A stretch of 41,413 bases of DNA from assembly GCA_027311065.1 (NCBI GenBank), contig DAICZP010000088.1, positions 1-41,413 on the forward strand, given 5' to 3'. Source of the DNA: Thiomonas sp. GTDB lineage: Bacteria; Pseudomonadota; Gammaproteobacteria; Burkholderiales; Burkholderiaceae_C. A program made the position numbers and the translations under genes. Position 1 is the stretch's first letter, and the number at the start of each line of letters is the position of its first letter. Shown here piece after piece: positions 14,624-24,547 of the stretch. A model generated the notes under the pieces. It had not been told where the DNA came from. It was given only the letters and a program-made list of their open reading frames with translations, and did not search any database.

Positions 14624-17600
14624 TTGAAGCCCGGATGGTTCGGCACGATTCCCCGACTGTTCCGGCTTGGCATCGGGCACCATCGACGCGCTGACAGTCC
14701 CGACAACGAGCCTGCGATCAGTGCCGAGCTCTACAGCTCCGACCAGATGGCGCTGTATGGCGTCGTATTGGCCAACCGTCACCGCGTCTCACCGCGACCT
14801 GCAAGGAATTCGCTCCTCGATCGTCTTGCTGAAAACGCCCGCCTGTTGACGGATGCCGGCCGGATGTTCACCGCCGCGGTGCAGGCGGGGCAACGCGTCA
14901 CGCCTGCTGGTGAGTGGTTGCTCGACAATGGCTATCTGATCGAGGAGCAGATCCGCGCTGCCCGGCGGGATCTGCCGAAGCGCTACAGCCATGCGCTTCC
15001 ACGTCTGCTCGAAGGGGCCGAAGCTGGCATCCCGCGGGTTTACGACATCGCGCTGAAGGCCATTGCACATAGCGACGGCCGCGTCGATCGCGAAAGCCTG
15101 AGCCGCTTTGTCGACTCCTATCAGACCATCACCCAACTCAATCTCGGTGAATTGTGGGCCATACCGATCATGCTGCGGCTGGGTCTGATCGAGAACCTGC
15201 GGCGGGTCGCGGTGCGGGTCATGTCGGATTGGAAAGACCGCAATCTGGCTGGAGCCTGGGCCGACCGCATGAGCGAGGTCGCCGTACGCGATTCCAAGAG
15301 CGTGGTGCTGGCCGTTGCCGAGATGGCGCAATCGAGCCCACCGATGGGAAGCGCCTTTGTTGCCGAGTTCACGCGTCGGCTTCAGGGGCAGGGACCGGCG
15401 TTGGCCCTGGGGCTGACCTGGGTCGAGCAGACCTTGTCGGAGTCGGGGATGACCATCGAGCGACTCGTCCACATGGAGGCGCAGCAGCAGGCGGCTGGCC
15501 AGGTCTCGATCGGGAACAGCATCGGCAGCCTGCGCCTGCTGGCCGGCATGAATTGGCGCGCCTTCGTTGAAGGCATGAGCGGTGTCGAGCAAGTACTCCG
15601 GCAGGATCCCTCCGGGGTGTATGCCACGATGGACTTCAGCACCCGCGATCATTACCGCCATGTGGTCGAGCGCATGGCCAGGCACTGCGACCGTGGCGAG
15701 CGGGAGATCGCGCGCGCCGCCGTCGTGCTGGCGGCGCGTGCCGCCGGGGACGATGACGAGGTGTCCGTGCGCGGACATGTCGGTTACTACCTGATCGGCC
15801 CTGGCGCGGCCGCGCTCGAGCGTGCCGTGCTCCTGCGCAAAACGCTGACCGCGTCGATGCACGACGTGCTCAGGCGCGCGCCGCTGGCGCTTTATCTGGG
15901 TCCCACCGCGCTGTTGACCACCGTTTTACTGCTTCCGCTGGTGAAATTGATGCTTGCCAGTGGTATGCCGGGTTGGGAAGTCTGCGTGTTCGCGCCAGCC
16001 GCCCTGCTGGCAGGCAGTCAGCTGGCGCTGGCACTGATGAACTGGGCGGTAGGCTTCACCGTGCAGCCGCAGATGCTGCCACGCCTTGATTATTCGAAAG
16101 GCCTGCCGCCGCATGCGCGCACATTGGTCGTGGTACCGGCGATGCTCGCAAGCACGCAGGATGTCGATGCGCTGGTCGACGCACTCGAGGTTCGATTCCT
16201 GGGTAACCGCGACCCATTTCTGCATTTTGCCCTGCTGACCGACGTCGTCGATGCCGCAACCGAGGTTCTGGATACCGACACGGCCTTGCTCGACTACGCT
16301 GCCGACCGGATTGAGGCCCTCAACGCAGCCCATTCCGATCCGCTGTCAGATCACTTTTTCCTGTTCCATCGTCCGCGGCGGCTGAACGCCGCGGACGGTG
16401 TCTGGATGGGGCATGAGCGCAAGCGCGGCAAGCTCAGTGCGCTCAACGGACTGTTGCGCGGCGGCAGTCCAGCCGACTTCTCGCGTGTGGTCGGCCACAC
16501 CGACATACTGACCTCGGTTCGCTATGTGATCACGCTCGATGCCGATACGCAGTTGCCGCGCGACGCGGCACGCCACTTCGTCGGCGCCATGGCGCACCCC
16601 TTGAACCGTCCGGTGCATGACCCGATCACGCAATGTGTGATCGCCGGGCACGCCATCCTGCAGCCGCGCGTCGGCATCAGCCTGCCGTATGCGCGGCGCT
16701 CACGCTACGCGCGTCTGTTCGGCAGCGACGCCGGGATCGACCCTTACACGCGCGCCGTGTCCGATATCTACCAGGACCTTTTCGACGAAGGTTCCTTCAT
16801 TGGCAAGGGTATCTACGATGTCGACGCGTTCGAGCGCGCGATCGGTGGACGCTTCCCTGACAACAGCGTACTCAGCCATGACCTTCTTGAAGGCTGCTAT
16901 GCGCGGTGTGGCTTGATCACCGACGTTCAGCTTTACGAGGAGTACCCATCGCAATACAGCGCTGATCACAGCCGAAGGCACCGCTGGATCCGCGGCGACT
17001 GGCAGCTGTTGCCGTGGCTGTTTCCTCACCCGCGCACACGTGGCAGCATCCAGGGCGGCGCTGGGCGCAGCCCGGCGATGTCTCGGGAGCCCAATCCCCT
17101 CGGTCCGCTGTCGCGCTGGAAGATCTTTGACAATCTGCGCCGCAGTCTCGAGCCGGTTGCGTTGCTATTGCTGCTGGTGGTGGGGTGGTTCCGTGTTTCG
17201 GACATCGGCGTCTGGACGTTGCTGGTGCTCGGGGTCATACTTCTGACGCCGTTCCTTGCGACCCACGTGAGGCTGTTCCGTCTGCCGCGTGACACAACAA
17301 TGGCATCGCACTTGCGCGCAACCTTGAGCGTTGCGGGACAGGAGGCATCGCGTGTCGCGCTGACACTTGCGTGGCTTCCACATGCCGCCCAGACCAGCCT
17401 GGATGCGGTCCTGCGCACCCTTTGGCGCCTGTGTGTCAGTCGACGCCAGATGTTGCAATGGCGGCCGTCCCAGAGCTGCGAGTCCGTTGGCGCGTCCAAC
17501 CTCGGCAGTTCCTTTCGCGACATGTGGATCGGACCGTTGGCGGCATCGGTGATCGCGCTCTGGCTTGGTGTGCTTCGCCCCGAGGCATTGCCCGTCGCGA

Positions 17601-20600
17601 CGCCGGTGTTGCTGCTTTGGCTGGCCTCGCCGCTGCTGGCGTGGTGGACGAGCCTTCCGGAGGCTGAGGCCGACGACGAGCCGAGCGCAGGCGATGTGGC
17701 ATTCCTGCGCGGAATCGCGCGCAAGACCTGGGCGTATTTCGAAGCCCATGTCGTTGAACTCGACAATTGGCTTCCACCCGATAACGTGCAGGAGGCACCG
17801 GTCCAGGTCATTTCCCATCGGACTTCACCGACCAACATGGGAATGGCGCTGCTGGCCGACCTCGCGGCCTACGACCTTGGTTTCCTGGGCGTGACGCGTC
17901 TGCTTGCGCGTACTGGAAGAGCAGTGGGAAGCATGCAATGGCTGGAGCGATACCGCGGGCATTTCTACAACTGGTACGACACCGTCTCGCTGCAGGCGCT
18001 GGCCCCGCACTACATCTCAAGCGTCGACAGCGGGAATCTCGCCGGCCATTTGCTGACCCTTCGCCAGGGTTTGCTCGGCTTGCTCGATGACCCGCCATTC
18101 GATGCACGAGAGTTGCAAGGCCTGGATGACATCTGCGTACTGCTGCATCGGCTGGGCGCAGCGCGGTCGCTGGGTGGATTTCGCGCCAGGCTCGACGCCG
18201 CTCTGCGCGAGCCCCCTGTCAGCCTGGCAGGAGCGTTGCTGACGGTGCAGGCGCTCGCGGCCGAGGCAGCGCGGATCGAACTCGACGGCGAGCCGAACGA
18301 CGAAGCGCTGTTCTGGCTGGCGGCGCTGCGGGCGCAGTGTCGCGACGCCAGTGCCGCACTTGCGCCATTCGCGCACCAGATGGTGTCAGATCAAATTCCG
18401 AGCATTCGCGAACTCGCGGCAACGACCGGCGGCGCCACCATGGTGGTGCAGTCCCACGCCGCCGCGCTGCAAAAGACCATCGTCGATCTGGCGGAGCAGG
18501 TCGGAACCCTCGCCGTGATGGATTTCGGATTCCTCTATGACCCACAGCGTGATCTGCTCACCATTGGCTATGACGTCGATGAGCGGCGGGTCGACGCCGG
18601 GGTCTATGACTTGCTCGCCTCCGAGGCGCGCCTGGGAAGTTTCGTCGCGATCGCGCAGGAGCAGCTTCCGCAGGACAGCTGGTTTGCCCTTGGGCGCCTG
18701 CTGACCTACAGCGTCGGCTCGCCGGTGTTGCTGTCGTGGTCGGGGTCGATGTTCGAATACCTCATGCCCATGCTGGTCATGCCTTCGTATCCTCGGACCC
18801 TGCTCGACGCCAGCTGTGCTGCGGCGGTTGGCCGGCAGATCGAGTATGGGCAGCAACGCGGGCTTCCCTGGGGCGTGTCGGAGTCGGGGTACAACAGCCT
18901 GGACGTCAATTTCAATTATCAATACCGGGCATTTGGTGTTCCTGGGCTGGGGCTCAAGCGTGGGCTCGGCGAGGAGTGCGTAATCGCCCCGTACGCCAGT
19001 GCGCTTGCGCTGATGGTGGCGCCGGCGGCGGCGTGCGCGAATTTGCAGCGCCTCGCAGCCGCAGGCGTGGAGGGGCGTTACGGCATGTATGAGGCGGTCG
19101 ATTACACCCCCGCCCGGCTTGCGCGCGCGCAGGGCTCGGCCATCGTGCGTTCGTTCATGGCGCATCATCAAGGCATGAGCTTGCTGGCCATCGACTCGCT
19201 GCTGCGCCGCGAGCCCATGCAACGCCGCTTCGCAGCCGATCCCCGATTGCGCGCAACCTTGCTGCTTCTGCAGGAGCGCGTCCCCAAGGCCGCCGTCGAG
19301 TACGTGCACGCCAGCGCTGCACTCGAACCGCAGGGGCTGGCGCGCAACGCGCAAGCGAATCTGCGCTTGCTCGACGACCCTGATCGCGACCGGCCAGCCG
19401 TGCAGCTGTTGTCGAATGGACGCTACCACGTCATGCTCAGCGGGGCGGGTGGTGGATACAGCAGCGTCGGCGACATGGCGGTGACGCGGTGGAGCGAGGA
19501 CATCAGCTGTGATGCGATGGGTTGCTTTGTTTATTTACGCGATGTCGCGAGTGGTGCGTTCTGGTCCAGCACGCACCAGCCAACGCTTGCACGGCTCGTG
19601 TCCTCGGAAGCGATCTTCTCCGACGCCCGCGCCGAGTTTCGCACCCGGCAGCGCGACGTCGATACGCATACCGAGATTGTTGTTTCGCCCGAAGACGATA
19701 TTGAACTTCGCCGCATGCGCGTGACCAACCGCGGCAGCGTCAGCCGCATGATCGAGATCACCAGTTACGCTGAGGTCGTCCTGGCGCCAGCCAAGGCTGA
19801 CGCCCTCCACCCGGCGTTCAGCAAGCTGTTTGTGCAGACCGAGCTCGTCCCCGAGTTGCAGGCGATCGTCTGCACGCGTCGACCCCGATCCAGCAGCGAG
19901 CCGGTGCCGTGGATGTGCCAGGCGCTGGCCGTGCACGACGCCGAGATCGTCGAGATCTCATTCGAAACCGATCGATCGCTGTTCATTGGACGCGGACGCA
20001 GCCTGTCGCATCCGCGGGTGATGGATGGCAGTGCGCCCAGCCGCCTTTCCAACAGCGCTGGCTGCGTGCTCGATCCGATCGTGGCCATCCGCTGCCGCAT
20101 CATGCTCGAACCCGAGCAGTCGGCGCTGCTCGACCTCGTGATGGGCGTCGGTGCCAGTCGCGAGCAGTGCACGCAGTTGATCGAGAAATACCGTGACCGA
20201 CACCTTGCCGACCGCGTATTCGATCTGGCCTGGACCCATAGCCAGGTGATGCTGCGGCAGCTCAACGCCACGCAGGCCGACGCGCAAATCTTTGAGGAGA
20301 TGGCGGGCAGCATCCTGTATGCCCACGCCTCGCTGCGTGCCGAGGGCGGAATTTTGCGTGCCAATCTGCGCGCGCAGTCCGGGTTGTGGGGACAGTCGAT
20401 CTCGGGTGACCTGCCGATCGTGCTCGTCCATATCCGGGACCAGGGACATATCGAGTTGGTGCGGCAGCTGGTGCAGGCCCATGCCTATTGGCGCCGCAAG
20501 GGATTGGCGGTCGATCTGGTGATCTGGAACGAGGATCAGGCGGGATATCGTCAATCATTGAACGATCAGATCATGAGCTTGATCGCCTCTGGGGTCGAGG

Positions 20601-23245
20601 CCAGCCTGATCGATCGTCATGGCGGTATCTTCGTTCGCGCTCTGCAGCAAATCGCCCCCGAGGACCAGATCCTGATCCAGGCGGCCGCGCGCATGGTGCT
20701 GACCGGTGGGCGGGGAACGCTCGCCGAGCAGATCTGGCGGCGTCGCTCGCAAAAGCCACCGGAAGCCTTCGTGCCGAATTTTGTGCACAGTTCCCTCGGC
20801 GTGCGCTCGCCGCCACCTCCATTGCCCACGTTGCAGCACGCCAACCCTTACGGGGGTTTCCTGCTTGATGGCAGTGAATACGTGGTGTGCCTGGATCCTG
20901 GCAAACCCACGCCAGCGCCCTGGGTCAACGTGCTGGCCAACGCCGCCTTCGGCACGGTCGTTTCCGAAAGCGGCAGCGCGTATACCTGGAGCGAGAACGC
21001 GCACGCGTTCAGGCTGACGCCGTGGCGCAACGACCCGGTGACCGATGCCAGCGGGGAGGCCATGTATCTTCGGGACGAGCAAAGTGGACATTGCTGGTCG
21101 CCGACTGCCTTGCCCCGGCGCGGCGAGGGGCGTTATGTCTGTCGGCACGGCTTCGGCTACAGCGTGTTCGAGCACCGAGAGGGCGGCATCAGCTCGGAAC
21201 TGTGGGTGTTCGTCGCGGGTGACGCCTCTGTCAAGTATTCGTTGCTCAAGGTTCGCAATGATTCCGGACGTGCGCGCAGGGTGTCGGCCACCGGGTACGT
21301 GGAGTGGGTGCTCGGTGATCTGCGTGAGCGAACCGCGATGCACGTTGTCACGGAGCTTGACCGCGCCACAAGCGCATTGTTTGCACGCAACGCCTACACA
21401 GCCGATTTCCCCGGGCGGATAGGATTTTTCGCAGTCAATCATTCCACGCATCAAGTCACCGGCGACCGCACCGAATTCATTGGGCGCAATGGCACATTGA
21501 GCGAGCCGGCGGCGATGCGGAACGCACGTCTGTCCGGGCGTGTCGGCGCAGGGCTTGATCCCTGCGCCGCGATCCAGGTCGCGCTCGAGCTTGACGTTGG
21601 CGAGCAGCGGGAAGTTGTCTTCATTCTTGGTGCCGCCGACAGCCAGAAGGCGGCGAGCGAACACGTGCAGCGGTTTCGCGGCTCGGGGGCGGCGCTGGCC
21701 AGTTTGAAGGCGGTATGCGAATCCTGGAACAGGGTCCTGGGAACCGTCCGTGTGAGAACCCCGGATGCGGCGTTGGACCTGCTCGTCAACGGCTGGTTGA
21801 TGTACCAGGTCATCGGTTGTCGTTTCCTGGCGCGCAGCGGCTACTACCAATCGGGTGGGGCGATCGGGTTCCGCGATCAGCTGCAGGACTGCATGGCCAT
21901 GCTGCACGTGCTTCCTGATCGCGTCCGCGCACATCTTCTGCTGTGCGCTGCGCATCAATTCCCTGAAGGAGATGTCCAGCACTGGTGGCATCCACCGCAG
22001 GACCGAGGTGTGCGCACCCAATGTTCCGATGACTTTCTCTGGCTCGTGCTGGCAACCAGCCGTTACGTCGAGGTCAGCGGCGATCGTGGCGTTCTGGACG
22101 AGCCATGCGGCTATCTCGAGGCCAAGGCACTGATGCCCGGGGTGGAGGCGGATTACGGTCTCCCTGCGCATTCTGACCTCAGCGAGACCCTTTATCAACA
22201 TTGCGTGCGGGCCATTCGGCATTCCTCGGCGCGTGGCGCACATGGATTGCCGCTCATCGGCAGCGGGGACTGGAACGACGGCATGAACCGTGTCGGCGAG
22301 CAGGGCCGGGGCGAGAGCGTCTGGCTCGGGTTCTTCCTGCACGAAGTCCTGCAACGCTTTTCAGTGACGGCCAGCCAGTACGGCGACGCCGCCTTCGCAG
22401 GGCGCTGCCAGGCCGAGGCGGCCATGCTTCGGGTGGCGCTCGATGGCCACGCATGGGATGGCCACTGGTTCCTGCGTGCGTATTACGACGATGGCACACC
22501 CCTCGGCTCGGCGAACAACGGCGAGTGCCAGATCGATTCCATTGTGCAAAGTTGGGCTGTTCTGTCCGGTGCCGCGAGCCCGGCGCGTCAGCTCGAGGGC
22601 ATGGAATCGCTGGATCGGCGGCTCGTGAGACGTGACGCGGGTCTGGTTCAACTGCTCGATCCACCTTTTGATCACGGCGCGCTCGATCCAGGCTACATCA
22701 AAGGCTACCTTCCGGGTGTGCGCGAAAACGGCGGGCAATACACCCATGCTGCGGTATGGGCAGCGATGGCGTTTGCCAGGCTCGGTGACCCCGTGCGAGC
22801 CTGGGAGTTGCTGGACATCATCGATCCGGTCGGCCACGGCGCCAGCGCGTCGGCGATCGAGCGTTACAAGGTGGAGCCGTACGTCGTCGCGGCGGATGTT
22901 TACGCGGCAGCGCCGCATATGGGCAGAGGCGGGTGGAGCTGGTACACGGGGTCCGCGGGCTGGATGTACCGCCTCATCATCGAGTCACTGCTGGGCTTGC
23001 GGCGAGAGGGGAGCAAACTGCAGATCGCGCCCGTGCTTCCGCCCCACTGGCCTGGCTACGAGCTCGACTACCGCTTCGGCGCGTCACGCTACAGCATCCA
23101 TGTGGTGCAGGTCGACGCCGATCCTGAGGTCAGACTCGACGGCTTGGTGCTGGATGGTGGGGTGATCGAACTCATCACAACCGAGGGAGAGCATTGCGTA
23201 AACGTGCGCGTTGTCCGGCTTGAGCCTGCCGATATGGGGGTCTGA
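14624..23245 (+). CDS. ndvB: Cyclic beta-1,2-glucan synthase (NdvB/ChvB/Cgs type; GT84 + GH94)
   Basis: A 2873-residue inner-membrane enzyme of the size of Brucella Cgs. It makes cyclic beta-1,2-glucan from UDP-glucose and exposes it toward the periplasm. Order: N-terminal region with the family stretch ISAELYSSDQM (about 32-42); membrane helices around 415-475; glucosyltransferase domain with Asp639/Asp641 in ITLDADTQLPRD, DEGSFIGKGIYDVDAF and RRHRWIRGDWQLL (about 785); more helices around 845-890 and 965-1010; a glycoamylase-like region (HFYNWYDTVSLQAL); and beta-sandwich repeats. Last is a GH94 phosphorylase domain with its acidic site in GSGDWNDGMNRVG (about 2546-2558), which trims chain length. 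The start is uncertain: TTG 14624 is the only upstream option preserving the family N-terminus, and ATG 14747 would delete it. Confidence 0.93.
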   Translation: MKPGWFGTIPRLFRLGIGHHRRADSPDNEPAISAELYSSDQMALYGVVLANRHRVSPRPARNSLLDRLAENARLLTDAGRMFTAAVQAGQRVTPAGEWLLDNGYLIEEQIRAARRDLPKRYSHALPRLLEGAEAGIPRVYDIALKAIAHSDGRVDRESLSRFVDSYQTITQLNLGELWAIPIMLRLGLIENLRRVAVRVMSDWKDRNLAGAWADRMSEVAVRDSKSVVLAVAEMAQSSPPMGSAFVAEFTRRLQGQGPALALGLTWVEQTLSESGMTIERLVHMEAQQQAAGQVSIGNSIGSLRLLAGMNWRAFVEGMSGVEQVLRQDPSGVYATMDFSTRDHYRHVVERMARHCDRGEREIARAAVVLAARAAGDDDEVSVRGHVGYYLIGPGAAALERAVLLRKTLTASMHDVLRRAPLALYLGPTALLTTVLLLPLVKLMLASGMPGWEVCVFAPAALLAGSQLALALMNWAVGFTVQPQMLPRLDYSKGLPPHARTLVVVPAMLASTQDVDALVDALEVRFLGNRDPFLHFALLTDVVDAATEVLDTDTALLDYAADRIEALNAAHSDPLSDHFFLFHRPRRLNAADGVWMGHERKRGKLSALNGLLRGGSPADFSRVVGHTDILTSVRYVITLDADTQLPRDAARHFVGAMAHPLNRPVHDPITQCVIAGHAILQPRVGISLPYARRSRYARLFGSDAGIDPYTRAVSDIYQDLFDEGSFIGKGIYDVDAFERAIGGRFPDNSVLSHDLLEGCYARCGLITDVQLYEEYPSQYSADHSRRHRWIRGDWQLLPWLFPHPRTRGSIQGGAGRSPAMSREPNPLGPLSRWKIFDNLRRSLEPVALLLLLVVGWFRVSDIGVWTLLVLGVILLTPFLATHVRLFRLPRDTTMASHLRATLSVAGQEASRVALTLAWLPHAAQTSLDAVLRTLWRLCVSRRQMLQWRPSQSCESVGASNLGSSFRDMWIGPLAASVIALWLGVLRPEALPVATPVLLLWLASPLLAWWTSLPEAEADDEPSAGDVAFLRGIARKTWAYFEAHVVELDNWLPPDNVQEAPVQVISHRTSPTNMGMALLADLAAYDLGFLGVTRLLARTGRAVGSMQWLERYRGHFYNWYDTVSLQALAPHYISSVDSGNLAGHLLTLRQGLLGLLDDPPFDARELQGLDDICVLLHRLGAARSLGGFRARLDAALREPPVSLAGALLTVQALAAEAARIELDGEPNDEALFWLAALRAQCRDASAALAPFAHQMVSDQIPSIRELAATTGGATMVVQSHAAALQKTIVDLAEQVGTLAVMDFGFLYDPQRDLLTIGYDVDERRVDAGVYDLLASEARLGSFVAIAQEQLPQDSWFALGRLLTYSVGSPVLLSWSGSMFEYLMPMLVMPSYPRTLLDASCAAAVGRQIEYGQQRGLPWGVSESGYNSLDVNFNYQYRAFGVPGLGLKRGLGEECVIAPYASALALMVAPAAACANLQRLAAAGVEGRYGMYEAVDYTPARLARAQGSAIVRSFMAHHQGMSLLAIDSLLRREPMQRRFAADPRLRATLLLLQERVPKAAVEYVHASAALEPQGLARNAQANLRLLDDPDRDRPAVQLLSNGRYHVMLSGAGGGYSSVGDMAVTRWSEDISCDAMGCFVYLRDVASGAFWSSTHQPTLARLVSSEAIFSDARAEFRTRQRDVDTHTEIVVSPEDDIELRRMRVTNRGSVSRMIEITSYAEVVLAPAKADALHPAFSKLFVQTELVPELQAIVCTRRPRSSSEPVPWMCQALAVHDAEIVEISFETDRSLFIGRGRSLSHPRVMDGSAPSRLSNSAGCVLDPIVAIRCRIMLEPEQSALLDLVMGVGASREQCTQLIEKYRDRHLADRVFDLAWTHSQVMLRQLNATQADAQIFEEMAGSILYAHASLRAEGGILRANLRAQSGLWGQSISGDLPIVLVHIRDQGHIELVRQLVQAHAYWRRKGLAVDLVIWNEDQAGYRQSLNDQIMSLIASGVEASLIDRHGGIFVRALQQIAPEDQILIQAAARMVLTGGRGTLAEQIWRRRSQKPPEAFVPNFVHSSLGVRSPPPPLPTLQHANPYGGFLLDGSEYVVCLDPGKPTPAPWVNVLANAAFGTVVSESGSAYTWSENAHAFRLTPWRNDPVTDASGEAMYLRDEQSGHCWSPTALPRRGEGRYVCRHGFGYSVFEHREGGISSELWVFVAGDASVKYSLLKVRNDSGRARRVSATGYVEWVLGDLRERTAMHVVTELDRATSALFARNAYTADFPGRIGFFAVNHSTHQVTGDRTEFIGRNGTLSEPAAMRNARLSGRVGAGLDPCAAIQVALELDVGEQREVVFILGAADSQKAASEHVQRFRGSGAALASLKAVCESWNRVLGTVRVRTPDAALDLLVNGWLMYQVIGCRFLARSGYYQSGGAIGFRDQLQDCMAMLHVLPDRVRAHLLLCAAHQFPEGDVQHWWHPPQDRGVRTQCSDDFLWLVLATSRYVEVSGDRGVLDEPCGYLEAKALMPGVEADYGLPAHSDLSETLYQHCVRAIRHSSARGAHGLPLIGSGDWNDGMNRVGEQGRGESVWLGFFLHEVLQRFSVTASQYGDAAFAGRCQAEAAMLRVALDGHAWDGHWFLRAYYDDGTPLGSANNGECQIDSIVQSWAVLSGAASPARQLEGMESLDRRLVRRDAGLVQLLDPPFDHGALDPGYIKGYLPGVRENGGQYTHAAVWAAMAFARLGDPVRAWELLDIIDPVGHGASASAIERYKVEPYVVAADVYAAAPHMGRGGWSWYTGSAGWMYRLIIESLLGLRREGSKLQIAPVLPPHWPGYELDYRFGASRYSIHVVQVDADPEVRLDGLVLDGGVIELITTEGEHCVNVRVVRLEPADMGV

Positions 23246-23390
23246 ACCCGGTGGGCCAGCACACGTGATGGTCAAGTGATCATCAGGTGGCGCTTTATCA
23301 TGGGATCCTGCATCTGAGGCGGCGGATTCACGCTCGGCGCCGCTCCGCCCCAACGGGTCACCTGAACCGGATTCCAGCAATGAAGCCCTC

Positions 23391-24413
23391 ATGCGCCCGA
23401 CTGCTCGCACGCCGGCGCTTCGCGATTGGATGTGGCGCGATGGCGATGTCATGACGAATGCACACGCGTGTGCTGCATCCGGTTCGGAACACCCGACATC
23501 GGTGCGAGCAAAGTTGTCGGGGCGGATTGACGAGGCGCGTCGAGTTCTCAACCGACTGTTGCAGCAGACCGCCGTCGATCACGCCAGCCCGTCAGCGCGC
23601 CAGCGGCTCTTGCCCGCGCTCGACGTGCAAGAGGCGGACGATACCTGGCTTCGCGACGAAAATGAGCGTCTGGTGATGGCGATTCTGGGCCCTCGGGAAC
23701 TGCGCGACGCCCTGCAACAGGCGCAGCATCGATATGTCGATCTGCTCGTTGTCGTCGCCGATGAGCTTCAAGATCCCCAGGCACCGGTGCGCCTGGCGGC
23801 TTCCGTGCTGGGCAGCATGCACGTCGACCAGACGCTGCTGCCGCGGGTGCAGTCCATGCTCGACGCGCAGCTGGACCGCATGCGGCAGATGCTGGTGCAT
23901 CTCGATGGCACGGTTGGCGTCCATCTGGACCCATTGCGACGACCACACGACAAGATCGACCTGCGCGTTGCAGTGCATGGCGCCGTGGAACGTGCCCAAC
24001 GGGCAATGTCTGCCCGCCGACAGCACGTGGAGCTGCAGCTTTGCGAGCGACCGCTCGAGGTCGTGGGCGATCGGGAGCGCTTGCTTCTGGTCGTGGCGAA
24101 TCTGCTCGACAACGCATCGAAGTTTTCCGCCGAGGGGCAGCGCATTGGAGTGCGTGGCGGGTGCGTCGCCGGCAGCGTCGTTCTGGAGGTGTATGACACC
24201 GGGATCGGCATCGCACCGGCCGGGACATCGCAGATCTTCGAGCCTTTCTGGCATGATGCAGAGGCGCTGGTGGTGGCCGGTGCCGGCGTGGGCATTGGCT
24301 TGACGGTGGTGCGCTGGCTGGTTGAATCGCACGGGGGGACCGTGCAGGCGCGCAGTGCTGGCAGGGGGCGAGGTAGTTGCCTCCTTGTCACCCTTCCCGC
24401 AGTGCAAGCATGA
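23391..24413 (+). CDS. Histidine-kinase-like protein lacking the phosphoacceptor His (pseudo-kinase)
   Basis: A 340-residue soluble protein with no membrane segment. Its C-terminal ATPase domain looks complete: N box VVANLLDNASKFS, G1 box VYDTGIGIAP, a FEPFWH F box and GVGIGLTVVRWLVESHGG. The dimerisation segment reads VVVADELQDPQAPVRLAASVL, aligning gaplessly with the usual AHELRNPLAPIR...VL motif except that His is Asp124. It cannot autophosphorylate in the normal way and may act as an ATP-binding scaffold or regulator of another kinase. ATG 23451 is an alternative start. It begins 145 bases after the glucan synthase and ends at the regulator's promoter. No response regulator is present in the window. 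Confidence 0.82.
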   Translation: MRPTARTPALRDWMWRDGDVMTNAHACAASGSEHPTSVRAKLSGRIDEARRVLNRLLQQTAVDHASPSARQRLLPALDVQEADDTWLRDENERLVMAILGPRELRDALQQAQHRYVDLLVVVADELQDPQAPVRLAASVLGSMHVDQTLLPRVQSMLDAQLDRMRQMLVHLDGTVGVHLDPLRRPHDKIDLRVAVHGAVERAQRAMSARRQHVELQLCERPLEVVGDRERLLLVVANLLDNASKFSAEGQRIGVRGGCVAGSVVLEVYDTGIGIAPAGTSQIFEPFWHDAEALVVAGAGVGIGLTVVRWLVESHGGTVQARSAGRGRGSCLLVTLPAVQA

Positions 24414-24444
24414 TTGACCGATGCTGCCTGCCTGGGTCGATAAT
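24414..24444 (+). promoter_or_regulatory. Probable sigma-70 promoter of the Crp/Fnr-type gene
   Basis: TTGACC at 24414-24419 and GATAAT at 24439-24444 (each 5 of 6 to consensus) are separated by 19 bases, slightly long. They lie immediately after the pseudo-kinase stop. The predicted transcript start near 24451 lies downstream of the ATG codons at 24410 and 24443, which favours the ATG at 24548 for the regulator. Confidence 0.5.
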
Positions 24445-24547
24445 GGGACCAAAGCTCCCGGACCGTCCGGCAGTAGTCGCACGTGGTGATCCCGCGGCGC
24501 GCCGCATACTTGAGAAAGCTTTGCAGGAAACGACACGCTCCGAGGCC

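Noticed and set aside
20555-22354. Long minus-strand frame inside the glucan synthase gene
   Set aside because: It is a mirror of the GH94 coding region; no motif, no ribosome binding site, no family likeness.
24410-24547. ATG 24410 overlapping the pseudo-kinase stop as the start of the Crp/Fnr-type gene
   Set aside because: Family similarity begins at 24548 and a promoter-like sequence occupies the extension. It is kept as an alternative only.
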